A DNA stretch of 64,000 nucleotides from Mucilaginibacter tolerans (GCF_030519375.1 NZ_JAUMKB010000002.1:372001-436000), one strand, 5' to 3'; shown: positions 48,860 through 58,786, numbered from the stretch's first letter. Numbers and translations: made by a program. The notes: a model not told the origin generated them from the sequence alone.

Positions 48860-48890
48860 AACCCGGCTATATTTACATATCAACCGGGTT
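48860..48890 (-). terminator. terminator of beta-helix copy 2
   Basis: AACCCGG pairs with CCGGGTT around a 17-base loop; TTATCTTTTT follows on the minus strand, 41 bases after the stop codon. Confidence 0.7.
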
Positions 48891-48931
48891 CGTTCTTTCG
48901 ATCAGTTAAATTATCTTTCCTTTGGAACTTG

Positions 48932-50281
48932 TTATAAGTTGAGCGTAATAATTGAGGATGGTAATATACTTGCGTCAATAGTTGCTTTCAGAATATTAGT
49001 GGTCCATCCCTGTGGCTGACTTGCTGTACTTGGATCCCACCATGCATCCATTTCTGCTCCTGATGTCTGGTAATATTTTACTTTATTGTAACTCATGGTT
49101 ACATCGCTGCTTGCTGCTCCGGAATAGTTACCGTAAGCTATACCTACCATTGTGTATGGCGTTGCTGTACTATAAATGGTGTTATGGTCCATTGTGATGT
49201 GGCTACCGCCCTGCACCTGTGCGCCAACTGCTCCCGGGTTAACCAGGACATTATAACGAGCTACCTGATACGTACCGCCAACGTCACCCAAAACAATACC
49301 TGCTGCACCACCTGAATCATGCAGCACCTGGCCGCCTCTGATATAGTTGCCAATAACCATAATTGAGTCCCCAGGCAAACCATTTGACTGGTAAACACTC
49401 AAACCATCCTGAGGGTGCTGTGCAACACCTACTATATCTTCGCACTTGTTATATTTAATCTGACATCCACCACCGTTCACATTGTTAAACTGTACAAAAT
49501 TTCCTGAAGGGAATGGTCCGTTCATATTAAGAAATTGGTTACTATTTACTTTTACCGTAGTACTATACATAGCATTGACACCTGCCCTTACGTTCGTAAT
49601 AAAGCAACTGTCAATAGTCACATTTGTACAATTGTTAAGTTGGATACCATCATTAGTAGAGTTCATTACTTTACATTTGGTAATGTGCACATTGCTGCAG
49701 TTGCTGAGGCGAATACCTACCGTACTACCATTACCAACATTGATCGAATCACCGCTGATAGTGATATTGCTTTGATTACTCAAACTAATTGGCGCCGATG
49801 CTTTATAGGTAAAATGTGTAGATCCGGAAGTACCAGTTGTTGTTCCGGTGGTAGTGCCGGTTGTACCTGTTGTTCCAGTGGTGGTACCAGTAGTAGTGCC
49901 GGTTGTCCCAGTTGTTCCTGTGGTTCCAGTGGTCGTACCGGTTGTAGTCCCAGTTGTACCTGTGGTTCCAGTAGTCGTACCGGTTGTAGTCCCAGTTGTA
50001 CCGGTGGTTCCAGTGGTCGTACCGGTTGTAGTCCCAGTTGTACCTGTGGTTCCAGTAGTACCGGTTGTGGTTCCACCTGTTGACTTATGAGTTGTATCTA
50101 TGTAACCAGTACCGTGGTGACGGTTATAATCTATGCTATTTGAGGCAGCAGTTGAACCAACTGTTGCGACTGGAGGTGTTACTGAAGAATCTTTTTGACA
50201 TGATGAGAATGTAGCAGCAGTTAGTAATGCCAGAGAGCACATTACACTTGCCAGGGGGCCTTTTAATTTTTTCATTTTCAT
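48932..50281 (-). CDS. surface-type lipoprotein with long TG-repeat linker and beta-helix (copy 2)
   Basis: A 449-residue lipoprotein. The signal ends FSSC with QKD after it (one acidic residue fewer than copy 1). Residues 67-151 are almost only threonine and glycine in TTGTTTG blocks; the DNA is a 42-base tandem repeat. The C-terminal 293 residues are the same right-handed beta-helix as copy 1, with the same length and no indels. Such threonine-glycine linkers are flexible stalks that push a domain away from the outer membrane. It may bind or process polysaccharide; there is no proof. Confidence 0.85.
   Translation of the reverse strand: MKMKKLKGPLASVMCSLALLTAATFSSCQKDSSVTPPVATVGSTAASNSIDYNRHHGTGYIDTTHKSTGGTTTGTTGTTGTTGTTTGTTTGTTGTTGTTTGTTTGTTGTTGTTTGTTTGTTGTTGTTGTTTGTTTGTTGTTGTTTGTTTGTSGSTHFTYKASAPISLSNQSNITISGDSINVGNGSTVGIRLSNCSNVHITKCKVMNSTNDGIQLNNCTNVTIDSCFITNVRAGVNAMYSTTVKVNSNQFLNMNGPFPSGNFVQFNNVNGGGCQIKYNKCEDIVGVAQHPQDGLSVYQSNGLPGDSIMVIGNYIRGGQVLHDSGGAAGIVLGDVGGTYQVARYNVLVNPGAVGAQVQGGSHITMDHNTIYSTATPYTMVGIAYGNYSGAASSDVTMSYNKVKYYQTSGAEMDAWWDPSTASQPQGWTTNILKATIDASILPSSIITLNL
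49829..50083 (-). repeat. 42-bp minisatellite encoding threonine-glycine linker
   Basis: The unit beginning TGGTTCCAGTGGTCGTACC recurs at 49921, 49963, 50005 and 50047, i.e. every 42 bases (14 codons), with point variants; less regular versions fill the 49829-49920 part. The array keeps frame, so unit gain or loss would only change the stalk length. Confidence 0.85.
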
Positions 50282-50753
50282 AACAGCATTTTAGGGTTTC
50301 TTCTACGCTGGCATAAGCACCGAAGTTTCATAAAAATTAATTATGAGGAAAAAAAATTAATATATACTTTAATTGATTTCGGAAAAAAAACTGATTTTCA
50401 ATATGTTATAGTTTTCAAGTTTTTTATGAATAAGCTATAACCTATGACGTTTTCCATAGATTTTTCAGAGAAAAATAGCCCGGTATTAAATTATTTTCCA
50501 CCAGAAAACGTCAAACATCACGACTTTGTCACAAGTTTTTTACAAACAAGCAATCCAGTGAGATTGAAATCATTAGGTGTTTTAAGAAGAAAAATTGAGC
50601 CGTGGTAGGGACTGGTCGATTCAAATAATATTCTTTTCTACGACGAGCATGATACGTAATATTTAAAGGTCAGGGATATATGCCTGACCTTTAAATATTA
50701 TTTGCATATTATGAATTATGCCAGTTATTTCTCTGAATTAACATTTAAAATCA
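50282..50753. other. 472-base intergenic region
   Basis: No coding frame supported. It includes the leader of beta-helix copy 2 and an 18-base perfect inverted repeat at 50657-50700; the rest is AT-rich with nothing recognised. Confidence 0.5.
50657..50700 (-). terminator. perfect 18-bp hairpin after the NRPS-linked glycosyltransferase
   Basis: TAATATTTAAAGGTCAGG (50657-50674) is the exact reverse complement of 50683-50700, with an eight-base loop. It is 54 bases past the glycosyltransferase stop. There is no T-run outside, although the stem itself is AT-rich at its base, so terminator function is probable but not certain. Confidence 0.6.
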
Positions 50754-51857
50754 TCACACATTCTCCAAAACCTTATTATAGAAGTCGACATAATTGTTTG
50801 CAGTTGTGGAAATAGTATACGTTCTCAAAAATGATTGCCGAGCTTGTAGTATCTGTTGCTTATTTTCTGTATGATCAAGGGCTTTTTCTATATTACTTAT
50901 AAAGGACTCCTTAGATTCAAGGCTTGAAATATAGCAATTCGGCATATTGGTACCGATCTCAATATGCGGAGGTATATCCGAAAGAACACATGGAATACCA
51001 GCGAAAAATGCTTCCAATACTGTTATCGGCAATCCTTCCCACAATGAGGCATTAAAAAAACAATCGCAATTGCTCATTAAAGAATAAACTTCCTCCTGTG
51101 TTTTGGTACCGATAAAATGGATATTAGATATCTTGCTAAAATTCTCAAGATCCTGCTCTGCGGTTTCCTGCTTTATTCCGCACACTAAAAAATGCACATT
51201 TTTGCCCTCAAAATGCTGCGCCACTTCGCACACCATATCATAATTCTTCTGTTTTGACAATCTCCCAACACACAATACGAACCTATGTGCAACGCCATTG
51301 TTATTAAATTGCCTTAATATTGGAAGTGCACGATCATCAATTTTCAACTTGGGTATCCCGTTTTGGATAGCTACGCTCAGGCAGTCTCTTTTGGGATTTA
51401 AATCCAACGCAGAGTACGAACAATATATACTAGGTGTATGTTCGTTAAATCTATGGGTCATCCGGCTCCATTCTTCAGGAGCATTGTGTACGGTAATAAC
51501 ATGTCTGTTTTTCAACCTCTTTAAAGCAAATCTTAAACAAATACTTACAATTAAATGTGAGGTAGAAATATGCGTATTAATAATATCCGGGTTAACTGCT
51601 GAAAGTGTTTTTATAATACCCTTGATAGTATTAACTATAGTAATATTTCTCCCCGGTCTTCTATTGAGAAAATAAAGATCAACAGATTTTTCCCGTAAGC
51701 CTTGTACCAAAAGCTTCTGGAAATCTGAATTTATAAGCTCGTCAATTATAATTATCGAAACATCATGCCCAAGCTCTTTCTGTTCCATCGCCAATGACGC
51801 TACAAAAGTCTGTGCACCACCAGCATCCAAATTCATTATTATGTGATTTATTTTCAT
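50754..51857 (-). CDS. GT4-type glycosyltransferase next to the NRPS gene
   Basis: A 367-residue GT-B protein: MNLDAGGAQTFVASLAMEQ opening, LCVGRLSKQKNYDMVCEVA and NASLWEGLPITVLEAFFAG with the E-x7-E-type motif. It starts 99 bases after the NRPS stop on the same strand and ends before a perfect hairpin, so the two genes may form one transcript. It could decorate the peptide or belong to the capsule set; sequence alone does not decide. Confidence 0.88.
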   Translation of the reverse strand: MKINHIIMNLDAGGAQTFVASLAMEQKELGHDVSIIIIDELINSDFQKLLVQGLREKSVDLYFLNRRPGRNITIVNTIKGIIKTLSAVNPDIINTHISTSHLIVSICLRFALKRLKNRHVITVHNAPEEWSRMTHRFNEHTPSIYCSYSALDLNPKRDCLSVAIQNGIPKLKIDDRALPILRQFNNNGVAHRFVLCVGRLSKQKNYDMVCEVAQHFEGKNVHFLVCGIKQETAEQDLENFSKISNIHFIGTKTQEEVYSLMSNCDCFFNASLWEGLPITVLEAFFAGIPCVLSDIPPHIEIGTNMPNCYISSLESKESFISNIEKALDHTENKQQILQARQSFLRTYTISTTANNYVDFYNKVLENV

Positions 51858-51956
51858 TTAAGTAGTTATACGCTACACTTAGGGCATTTTTATTGACCTA
51901 ATCTTTACTATAGTTTTGTTTGTGTTTAAATTAATATTAACCGATAAACATTCAAT

Positions 51957-54900
51957 TTATGTGTTCTTATTTGCTTCAGCGCTGGCGTTGTCGAGTACTT
52001 CTTGTAAAGCTCTGGCAAATGCCTCTACATTTGGCTTTAATAACATAGTCCTGTGGTCTCCTGGAATTAAAAACTCCTTCATCCCTTTTAACGCATATTT
52101 TTTCCATCCCAAATATACTTTGTCATCAGTATAGTGCAAACAATGTGTGGCTCTGAATAAGTATACAAACCCGTCAAATGGCTCCATTTTTGATTTTCTG
52201 TAGGAATCGTAATAAGTGGATCTGATGTGTTTCATTAACTTATAAAATTCCTGATCGCCACTTTCTTTGGCCAGTTTTATCGCATCATAACGATATTGCT
52301 TATCCTCCAGATATATACTCCTTTGCTTCTGAATTGTTTTATTAGGGCTACTGATAAATGAAATACCCAAATTTATCCACTTTCGGATATGCCTGTTGAG
52401 CTTTTTGGGCAGCATGGTAAAAAAGTCGTCGGTGTAATCAGCATAAGTATCAATTATGGCCAGCACCACAACCTGTTTATTTAATGCCTCAAACTGTTTC
52501 CTCATTTCAGTAGCTATAAAACCACCCAATGAATACCCGGCAAGAGCATAAGGGCCGTTTGGATCATGCTCAATTATCTCCGAAACATATATTTTGGCTA
52601 TCTCACTTATTGTAGTAACAGGAGGAAATTTTCCGCCAAGTCCAAGCGCTTGAATGCCAAAAACAGGTTGATCCTTATCGAGGTACATAGCAAGGTCGGC
52701 GAAATTCATAACATTCAAGCCAACGCCATGTATAAAATACACCGGCATTTTACTACCGGATGGCTTTATGGGAACCAGCGATTTAGAAATCTTTTCAGTA
52801 TCATTCTCGTTCAGGAACGCATTTAACGACTCAATATTACTATATTTAAATAAAACAGAGATCGGCAATATTTTACCTGTGTGTTTTTTTATTTGATTTA
52901 CGATTTGGACAGCCAATAGCGAGTGGCCTCCTAAGTCGAAAAAGTCGTGTGTCACGCCAATATTGCCAACTTTTAATACGTCTTCCCAAATCTTAACCAA
53001 TAGGTTTTCTGATTCAGTACGTGGAGCCACATATTGATCTTTAATCTGTTCTTCGGCATTAAATTCAGGCAATGATTTTTTGTCAATTTTTCCATTGGCT
53101 GTAAGTGGTATATTATCTACTTCCATCCATAATGTCGGAACCATATAATCCGGCAATTTACTTTTAAGGAAAGCTATAACAGACGCCCGGTCATAATTCT
53201 CTTTACCAACCAAGTAACCAACCAGACGTTTTTTCTTATCCTTATCAGCTTTAGCTAGTACAACAGCCTGGCTTACCTGTTCGCATTGGCGAAGAACGCT
53301 TTCTATCTCACCCAGTTCAATGCGGTACCCTCTGATCTTAACCTGGTCATCCTTGCGGCCAATAAATTCCATATTCAGGTCTGGAAGCATTCGTCCAAGG
53401 TCGCCTGTCCGATACATCCGGCCACCAGCTTTATCACTGAAAGGATCTTTTACAAAGGCGTAGTCAGTTTTTTCTTTATCGTTTGCATATCCACGGGCCA
53501 CACCTACCCCACCAATGTATAATTCTCCGACAACTCCGATAGGTGCAGGCTGTAGCTTTTCATTTAAGATATAAAAGAAGTTATTATTCATTGGCCGGCC
53601 ATAAGGTATACTCCCCCAGTTGCTTTCGACCCTTTCTACAGGGTAAAAGTTAGACCACACTGTGCCTTCTGTGGCACCACCAAGACTAATAACTCGGGTA
53701 TTCGGAAAATAAACCTTTATACGGTCAGGAAGATTAACAGGTATCCAGTCCCCGCTCATAAACACTACACGAAGAGTTTCTTGCAAATATGATCTGTCAT
53801 GGGCTTCGAGTTCCCGTACCAGATAATCCATCGTAGTTGGCACAGTATCCCAGAATGTTATCTTATAGGTTAACATCATATCCTTCAACCTGGGTACATC
53901 CAACAATTCGTTCTGTTGAACGATAACCAATGATCCGCCAGCAGATAGCATACCGAAAACATCGTAAACCGAAAGGTCGAAACACATTGATGTAATGAAG
54001 AGTAAACGATCATCAGGACCAACGTTAAACTCGGTATTTACCCATAATACCAGGTTGACAGCCATATGATGCTCAATCATTACGCCCTTTGGCCGCCCCG
54101 TAGAGCCGGATGTATAAATTGTATAGGCCAGTTGGGTACTATCAATCTTTAGCCCAGGATTGTCTTTACTGCACTCTCTCAGATCGATTTCTTTAAGTCT
54201 GACGAATAACTCCGGTGAAACAAGTGATGCAAGCGGGTATTCTCCATCGGTAACTACTTTTTTGACCGATGAATTTTGAAGAATATACTCTTGCCTGTCA
54301 ATCGGATATTCAGGGTCAATAGGAACATATGCCCCTCCTGCTTTAAGGATACCAAACATGCCCACGATCATGTGAAAGTTCCGTGTAACTAATAAAGCAA
54401 TATTATCACCCTTGTTTACTCCACTTTGGATCAGGTAATGGGCCAGCTGATTTGCCCGTTCGTTTAATTCCCGGTACGTCATGCTTTCGTCGTGCTGGCG
54501 TAAGGCAATAGCATCCGGGGTTCTTAATACCTGTTCCTCAAAAATATCAGCAAGTGTCTTTTCCTTCGGATAATCAACCAGTGTATCATTAAATACGTCG
54601 AAGAGCTGGTGTTTGTCTTCTTTGGTAAGAATATCAATGGCAGCTATACTTTGTTTGGGGTCCTGAGCTATAGCTGCTAGCAGATTCTCGAAATGACTTA
54701 GCATCCGATGCATCTGTGTATCACTGTAGATATCAGTATTATATTCTAAAATCAGTTCCAATCCATTTTTTGATTCGGAAAATATAAAGTTGACATCATA
54801 TTTGGTTACTCTGTGTTCCCCTGTTTTATACCGACTGGTATGTAATCCGTTCAATGTAAATTCAGCGTCCTGATCCATCGAGTTTTGCAACACCACCATT

Positions 54901-57900
54901 ACATCAAATAATGGATTACGGTTGACGTTTCTGGGTAATTTCAGTGAATCAACCAGTTCATCATATGGATACAACTGATGCTCGTAGGCGCTTAAAGTCA
55001 CTTCCCTGACATGTTTATATAAGGCTTCAAAGCTACCCAAACCATCAAAACGCGTACGGATAGCCAATGTATTGACGTAGAATCCTATCTGGTTCCCCAG
55101 ATCGGGATGTTCACGGCCCGCTATTTCGCTACCAATTACGATATCTTCCTGGCTGGTGTACCTGTACATCAGGGCATTTACGCATGCCAGTAAACTCATA
55201 AACAAACTTCCGCCTAATGCTTTTCCGATCCTGTTTAATTTATCAAATACATTATTGTCAATAGTTGTGGTAACGCATGAACCATTAAACGTTTTAATAG
55301 CCGGACGCTCTTTTTCTGCAGGCAGTTCCAGGATAGGCAGTTCTCCTTCGAACTGCTTCAGCCAATATTCTTTATGAGGTATAAGATTATCAGAATGCAG
55401 GTATTTATTATGCCAGGCCGCATAATCTTTATATTGTATGCTTAACGGTGCCAGTTGAGGAGCAGCCCCTGTTGAATAAGCGTTGTATAATACACCCCAT
55501 TCTTTGCGGAAAATATCCATTGACCAGCCATCACTTATAATGTGATGATGCACCATAATCAGAACATGCTTATCATCTTCTAATTGAACAAGGTGACATC
55601 TCCACAGGGGACCTTCTATAAAATCAAAACCTCCGAAGCTTTCAAGCTCTATTATTTGATTTAATACTGCATATTTATCTGCATTTTTTGTTAAATCAGT
55701 TTCTTTGAGTTCAAAAACATACTTATCAGGGCTTATAACTTCCTGGAAGACAGCACCGGATTCATTCTCTTTAAAGTTCGTTCTTAAAATTTCATGGCGT
55801 AATGCCATTGCTCTAAATGCATCCGTTAAAGCAATTTTATTTAAATGACCTTCCAGTGAAATGACATACGGAATATTGTATGCACTCTGAGCACCCTCAA
55901 AATGATTTAGTATCCATAAACGTTTCTGTGCCGAAGATAACCTGTATTCGTCAGCTTCAGGGATAGTTTCTATGGCCTCATATGTATTCAATTCTCTATT
56001 AGTTATCATTGAGGCCTGGTGTTCAATAGTACCTTTAGAAAAAAGTTCGTTCAATGGTAATTTTACTCCCAATTCTTTATGTATTAATGCAAGTAGACGT
56101 ATAGCTTTTATACTATGTCCACCCAGATCAAAAAAATCATTTTTTAACCCGATGGTTTTTTCGGGTATATTTAATACTTTGGCCCATAGCTTCACCAGAG
56201 ATTTTTCAATTTCTGTTGAAGGTGCTATGTGAGGAGGCTTAAATATAACACTACTTTCCGGAATTGGCAACGCCTTCCTGTCTACTTTGCCCGTAATTGT
56301 AATGGGTATTGAATCCAAATGCACATAATACCCCGGCACCATATACAACGGAAGCTGTTCCTTCAAATAGTCCTTTAATTCGTTAGCCGTTGCATCACCG
56401 GCCGTATACGCGATTAGTTCATTATCAGTTTCGTTTATGGATGCAGCAATAATAATCGCTTCCCTTACTTTATGATGTTTCCGGAGCACAGAAGCTATCT
56501 CCTGTAATTCAATTCTGAAACCACGTATATTCACCTGATCATCTGCCCGTCCCACGTATTCCAGGTTACCGTCAGGCAACCATCTTCCTAAATCCCCAGT
56601 GCGGTATATTCGTTTTTCATTTTTGAACGGATCAGCTATGAACTTTTCTTTGGTTAACTCCGGCCTGTTCAAATATCCTCGACTGACGCCATCGCCACCA
56701 ATATAGATTTCACCCAATGCGCCAAAAGGCAACAGACGCTGATGATCATCCAATATGTATATATCGGTATTAGCTACCGGACGACCGATAGGTACGAAGA
56801 CATGGTACTTATCAGACTGTTCCGCTTTATATTCAACCGAGGTAATTGTCGTTTCTGTAGGGCCATATTCGTTAATGAACATAAAACTACCCTTCCACTT
56901 TTGAGCAAGTGATGGAGAACAGGTTTCGCCTGCTGTTATCACCCGCTTTACATTACTCATATCGTCTATAGATAATTCGACTAAGACCGCCGGCACGGTA
57001 TGAATATGGCTTACCTTCTTAACTATAATATAGTTTTCCAGCGCCTTAAGATCAGATACGGTAGATTTATCAGGAACAACTAATGCAGCGCCGGTCAAAA
57101 GCGCTATCCAGAACTGTTCGGTAGAATGATCAAAAATGATGGTAGTAAATTGCAGCACTCTTTCATCAGAAGTGATTTTATATACTTCGCGTTGTGACCA
57201 TATCAGATTTACTACATTTCTGTGCTCAACTAATACCCCTTTCGGATTACCAGTTGAATCGGGAGTATAAATACAATATACGAGGTTATTACCTTTAGCC
57301 CCATTTTTAAGATTATCTTTATTATAGCTGTTTTTTACTTTTTTAAATCGCTCGATCTCCTCTCCGTCTATTAATATACCGCAGGCGCTATCATTTATCA
57401 TGTAGTTAATGCGCTCACCCGGATAGTCCGGATCGATTGGAACATATGCACCACCCGCTTTTAGTATACCAATTATTGCAATAATCAGCCATTCCCCTCT
57501 CTCCAGTTTAAGACCAATAAGGTCATCAGGCTTTACATCGTATGTATTTCTCAAATAATCGCCGAACTGATTACCAAGGATATTTAATTCCTTATAGCTA
57601 ATTTCAAAGTCATTAAAAATTACTGCTATGTTATCCGGAGTCTTATTTACCTGTTCTTCAAATAAATCAATAAGAGATTTATCTTTTGGATATTCAATCG
57701 CAGTATTATTAAGTTCATGTAAAAGCTTATGCTCCTCTGCTTCTGTTAAAATAGGTAGCAGCCCGATGTTCTTTTTGGGATTGGCAATTATTGAACTAAG
57801 CAATATTTTGAAGTGGTCTATGATACGGCTGATTATGTCCTCTTTATAAAGATCCGAGTTGTATTCAATTCTGCTTTTTAGTACAGAACCTTCTTCTTTA

Positions 57901-58478
57901 ACAAAAAGTGTAACATCTGATTCAAGGGTATATTCCGATGGGATTGCAACACCATTCTGTAATATGAACATCACCTGGTACAAAGGGTTAGAGCGTAAGT
58001 CTGCATCTTCAGATATTAAGGCCGTTAATTTGTCAAATGGAACATTTTGATGCTGATATGCATCATTTACAGTCGCATTTACGCTTTGGAGTAATTCTTC
58101 GAAAGTATTGCTATTGTTAATTTCTGTCCGTAAAGGAAGTATACTTAGATAGTTGTGACGACTGCTATTTACACCAGCATTGCAAATAACATTTCCTACA
58201 CATATATCATCCTGTGAGCTATACCTGTATAACAAAACCTTATAAGCAGATAACAGGGTGACAAAAAGCGTTACTTTTTGTTCATCGCTAAATTTCGTTA
58301 ATTGTTCCCTTAATTTTTCGTCGACAATGAACTCGGAGCTACGTTTATTATTACTTTTTTTATTAGATCTGGCTGAATCTGTGAATAAGTTTAATGGCTT
58401 TACCCGCTTCAGCTTATGTGTCCAATAATTTAGTTCCGGTTCAAAAGGCATGTTTTCAGATAAAGTAAGGTTTGACAT
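51957..58478 (-). CDS. two-module nonribosomal peptide synthetase with thioesterase
   Basis: A 2173-residue NRPS. Order: the C-terminal half of a condensation domain (about 1-255, no HHxxxDG), A1 (about 270-740), PCP1 (Ser789 in LGGHS), a full C domain (about 845-1290, HHxxxDG at 978-984), A2 (about 1305-1805), PCP2 (Ser1853), and a type I TE (GYSLGG with Ser1983, His2142). A1 has an altered A3 motif, TPDSTGNPKG instead of TSGSTGxPKG; A5, A7, A8 and A10 look intact. Aligned by eye to GrsA, pocket residues are D-H-E-H-I-A-E-I-T for A1 and D-L-Y-D-F-S-L-V-W for A2; both resemble, without matching, the two known cysteine codes. There is an in-frame stop 18 bases before the ATG, so the truncated N-terminus is real in this sequence. 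No epimerase, MbtH or phosphopantetheinyl transferase is nearby. Confidence 0.93.
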   Translation of the reverse strand: MSNLTLSENMPFEPELNYWTHKLKRVKPLNLFTDSARSNKKSNNKRSSEFIVDEKLREQLTKFSDEQKVTLFVTLLSAYKVLLYRYSSQDDICVGNVICNAGVNSSRHNYLSILPLRTEINNSNTFEELLQSVNATVNDAYQHQNVPFDKLTALISEDADLRSNPLYQVMFILQNGVAIPSEYTLESDVTLFVKEEGSVLKSRIEYNSDLYKEDIISRIIDHFKILLSSIIANPKKNIGLLPILTEAEEHKLLHELNNTAIEYPKDKSLIDLFEEQVNKTPDNIAVIFNDFEISYKELNILGNQFGDYLRNTYDVKPDDLIGLKLERGEWLIIAIIGILKAGGAYVPIDPDYPGERINYMINDSACGILIDGEEIERFKKVKNSYNKDNLKNGAKGNNLVYCIYTPDSTGNPKGVLVEHRNVVNLIWSQREVYKITSDERVLQFTTIIFDHSTEQFWIALLTGAALVVPDKSTVSDLKALENYIIVKKVSHIHTVPAVLVELSIDDMSNVKRVITAGETCSPSLAQKWKGSFMFINEYGPTETTITSVEYKAEQSDKYHVFVPIGRPVANTDIYILDDHQRLLPFGALGEIYIGGDGVSRGYLNRPELTKEKFIADPFKNEKRIYRTGDLGRWLPDGNLEYVGRADDQVNIRGFRIELQEIASVLRKHHKVREAIIIAASINETDNELIAYTAGDATANELKDYLKEQLPLYMVPGYYVHLDSIPITITGKVDRKALPIPESSVIFKPPHIAPSTEIEKSLVKLWAKVLNIPEKTIGLKNDFFDLGGHSIKAIRLLALIHKELGVKLPLNELFSKGTIEHQASMITNRELNTYEAIETIPEADEYRLSSAQKRLWILNHFEGAQSAYNIPYVISLEGHLNKIALTDAFRAMALRHEILRTNFKENESGAVFQEVISPDKYVFELKETDLTKNADKYAVLNQIIELESFGGFDFIEGPLWRCHLVQLEDDKHVLIMVHHHIISDGWSMDIFRKEWGVLYNAYSTGAAPQLAPLSIQYKDYAAWHNKYLHSDNLIPHKEYWLKQFEGELPILELPAEKERPAIKTFNGSCVTTTIDNNVFDKLNRIGKALGGSLFMSLLACVNALMYRYTSQEDIVIGSEIAGREHPDLGNQIGFYVNTLAIRTRFDGLGSFEALYKHVREVTLSAYEHQLYPYDELVDSLKLPRNVNRNPLFDVMVVLQNSMDQDAEFTLNGLHTSRYKTGEHRVTKYDVNFIFSESKNGLELILEYNTDIYSDTQMHRMLSHFENLLAAIAQDPKQSIAAIDILTKEDKHQLFDVFNDTLVDYPKEKTLADIFEEQVLRTPDAIALRQHDESMTYRELNERANQLAHYLIQSGVNKGDNIALLVTRNFHMIVGMFGILKAGGAYVPIDPEYPIDRQEYILQNSSVKKVVTDGEYPLASLVSPELFVRLKEIDLRECSKDNPGLKIDSTQLAYTIYTSGSTGRPKGVMIEHHMAVNLVLWVNTEFNVGPDDRLLFITSMCFDLSVYDVFGMLSAGGSLVIVQQNELLDVPRLKDMMLTYKITFWDTVPTTMDYLVRELEAHDRSYLQETLRVVFMSGDWIPVNLPDRIKVYFPNTRVISLGGATEGTVWSNFYPVERVESNWGSIPYGRPMNNNFFYILNEKLQPAPIGVVGELYIGGVGVARGYANDKEKTDYAFVKDPFSDKAGGRMYRTGDLGRMLPDLNMEFIGRKDDQVKIRGYRIELGEIESVLRQCEQVSQAVVLAKADKDKKKRLVGYLVGKENYDRASVIAFLKSKLPDYMVPTLWMEVDNIPLTANGKIDKKSLPEFNAEEQIKDQYVAPRTESENLLVKIWEDVLKVGNIGVTHDFFDLGGHSLLAVQIVNQIKKHTGKILPISVLFKYSNIESLNAFLNENDTEKISKSLVPIKPSGSKMPVYFIHGVGLNVMNFADLAMYLDKDQPVFGIQALGLGGKFPPVTTISEIAKIYVSEIIEHDPNGPYALAGYSLGGFIATEMRKQFEALNKQVVVLAIIDTYADYTDDFFTMLPKKLNRHIRKWINLGISFISSPNKTIQKQRSIYLEDKQYRYDAIKLAKESGDQEFYKLMKHIRSTYYDSYRKSKMEPFDGFVYLFRATHCLHYTDDKVYLGWKKYALKGMKEFLIPGDHRTMLLKPNVEAFARALQEVLDNASAEANKNT

Positions 58479-58786
58479 ATTGATAGTATCTACTCAAATA
58501 ATCCCTCGTTAACTAGTAACTAAAATAACTAATTAATAAAACATTCAAGTTAGACGAGTCGGCTTTGTACGTGTATTTTTCAAATCTTAGTTCTTAACTT
58601 ACAATTATTATACCACACGAATAATCATTTTTATAGCAGGCCGTAAAAATTGAAACGCAAAGAAAATTTGTATTAAACAAAAACAAGAAACGCCTTAAGT
58701 TCAACACTTAAGACGTTTTATATAAAGTAGCAGGCATTATCATGTTTGCCCGGGAACCTATTTTACAGATCAATTAGAACGATAGA
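58479..58786. other. 308-base region upstream of the NRPS
   Basis: No gene seen. It should carry the NRPS promoter (no clear TAnnTTTG box) and contains the pgl terminator hairpin at 58688-58718. Confidence 0.5.
58688..58718 (-). terminator. terminator of the pentose-phosphate operon
   Basis: AAACGCCTTAAG pairs with CTTAAGACGTTT (12 pairs, one G-T; seven-base loop); on the minus strand it is followed by CTTGTTTTTG. It lies about 70 bases after the pgl stop. Confidence 0.75.

Larger units (their letters stand above)
48454..48931. other. 478-base intergenic region between the two beta-helix genes
   Basis: No coding frame is supported. It holds two hairpins for the upstream gene at 48932 (listed separately); the remainder is AT-rich and would carry the promoter of copy 1, but no clear TAnnTTTG box is found. 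Confidence 0.5.

Noticed and set aside
49535..50083. Long open frames antisense to the threonine-glycine repeat (Cys/Ser-rich or Pro/Val-rich products)
   Set aside because: They arise from the low-complexity 42-base repeat, which is open in several frames; the real gene is the lipoprotein on the minus strand.
49829..50083. A CRISPR-like array
   Set aside because: Units are contiguous, with no unique spacers, and they maintain a coding frame.
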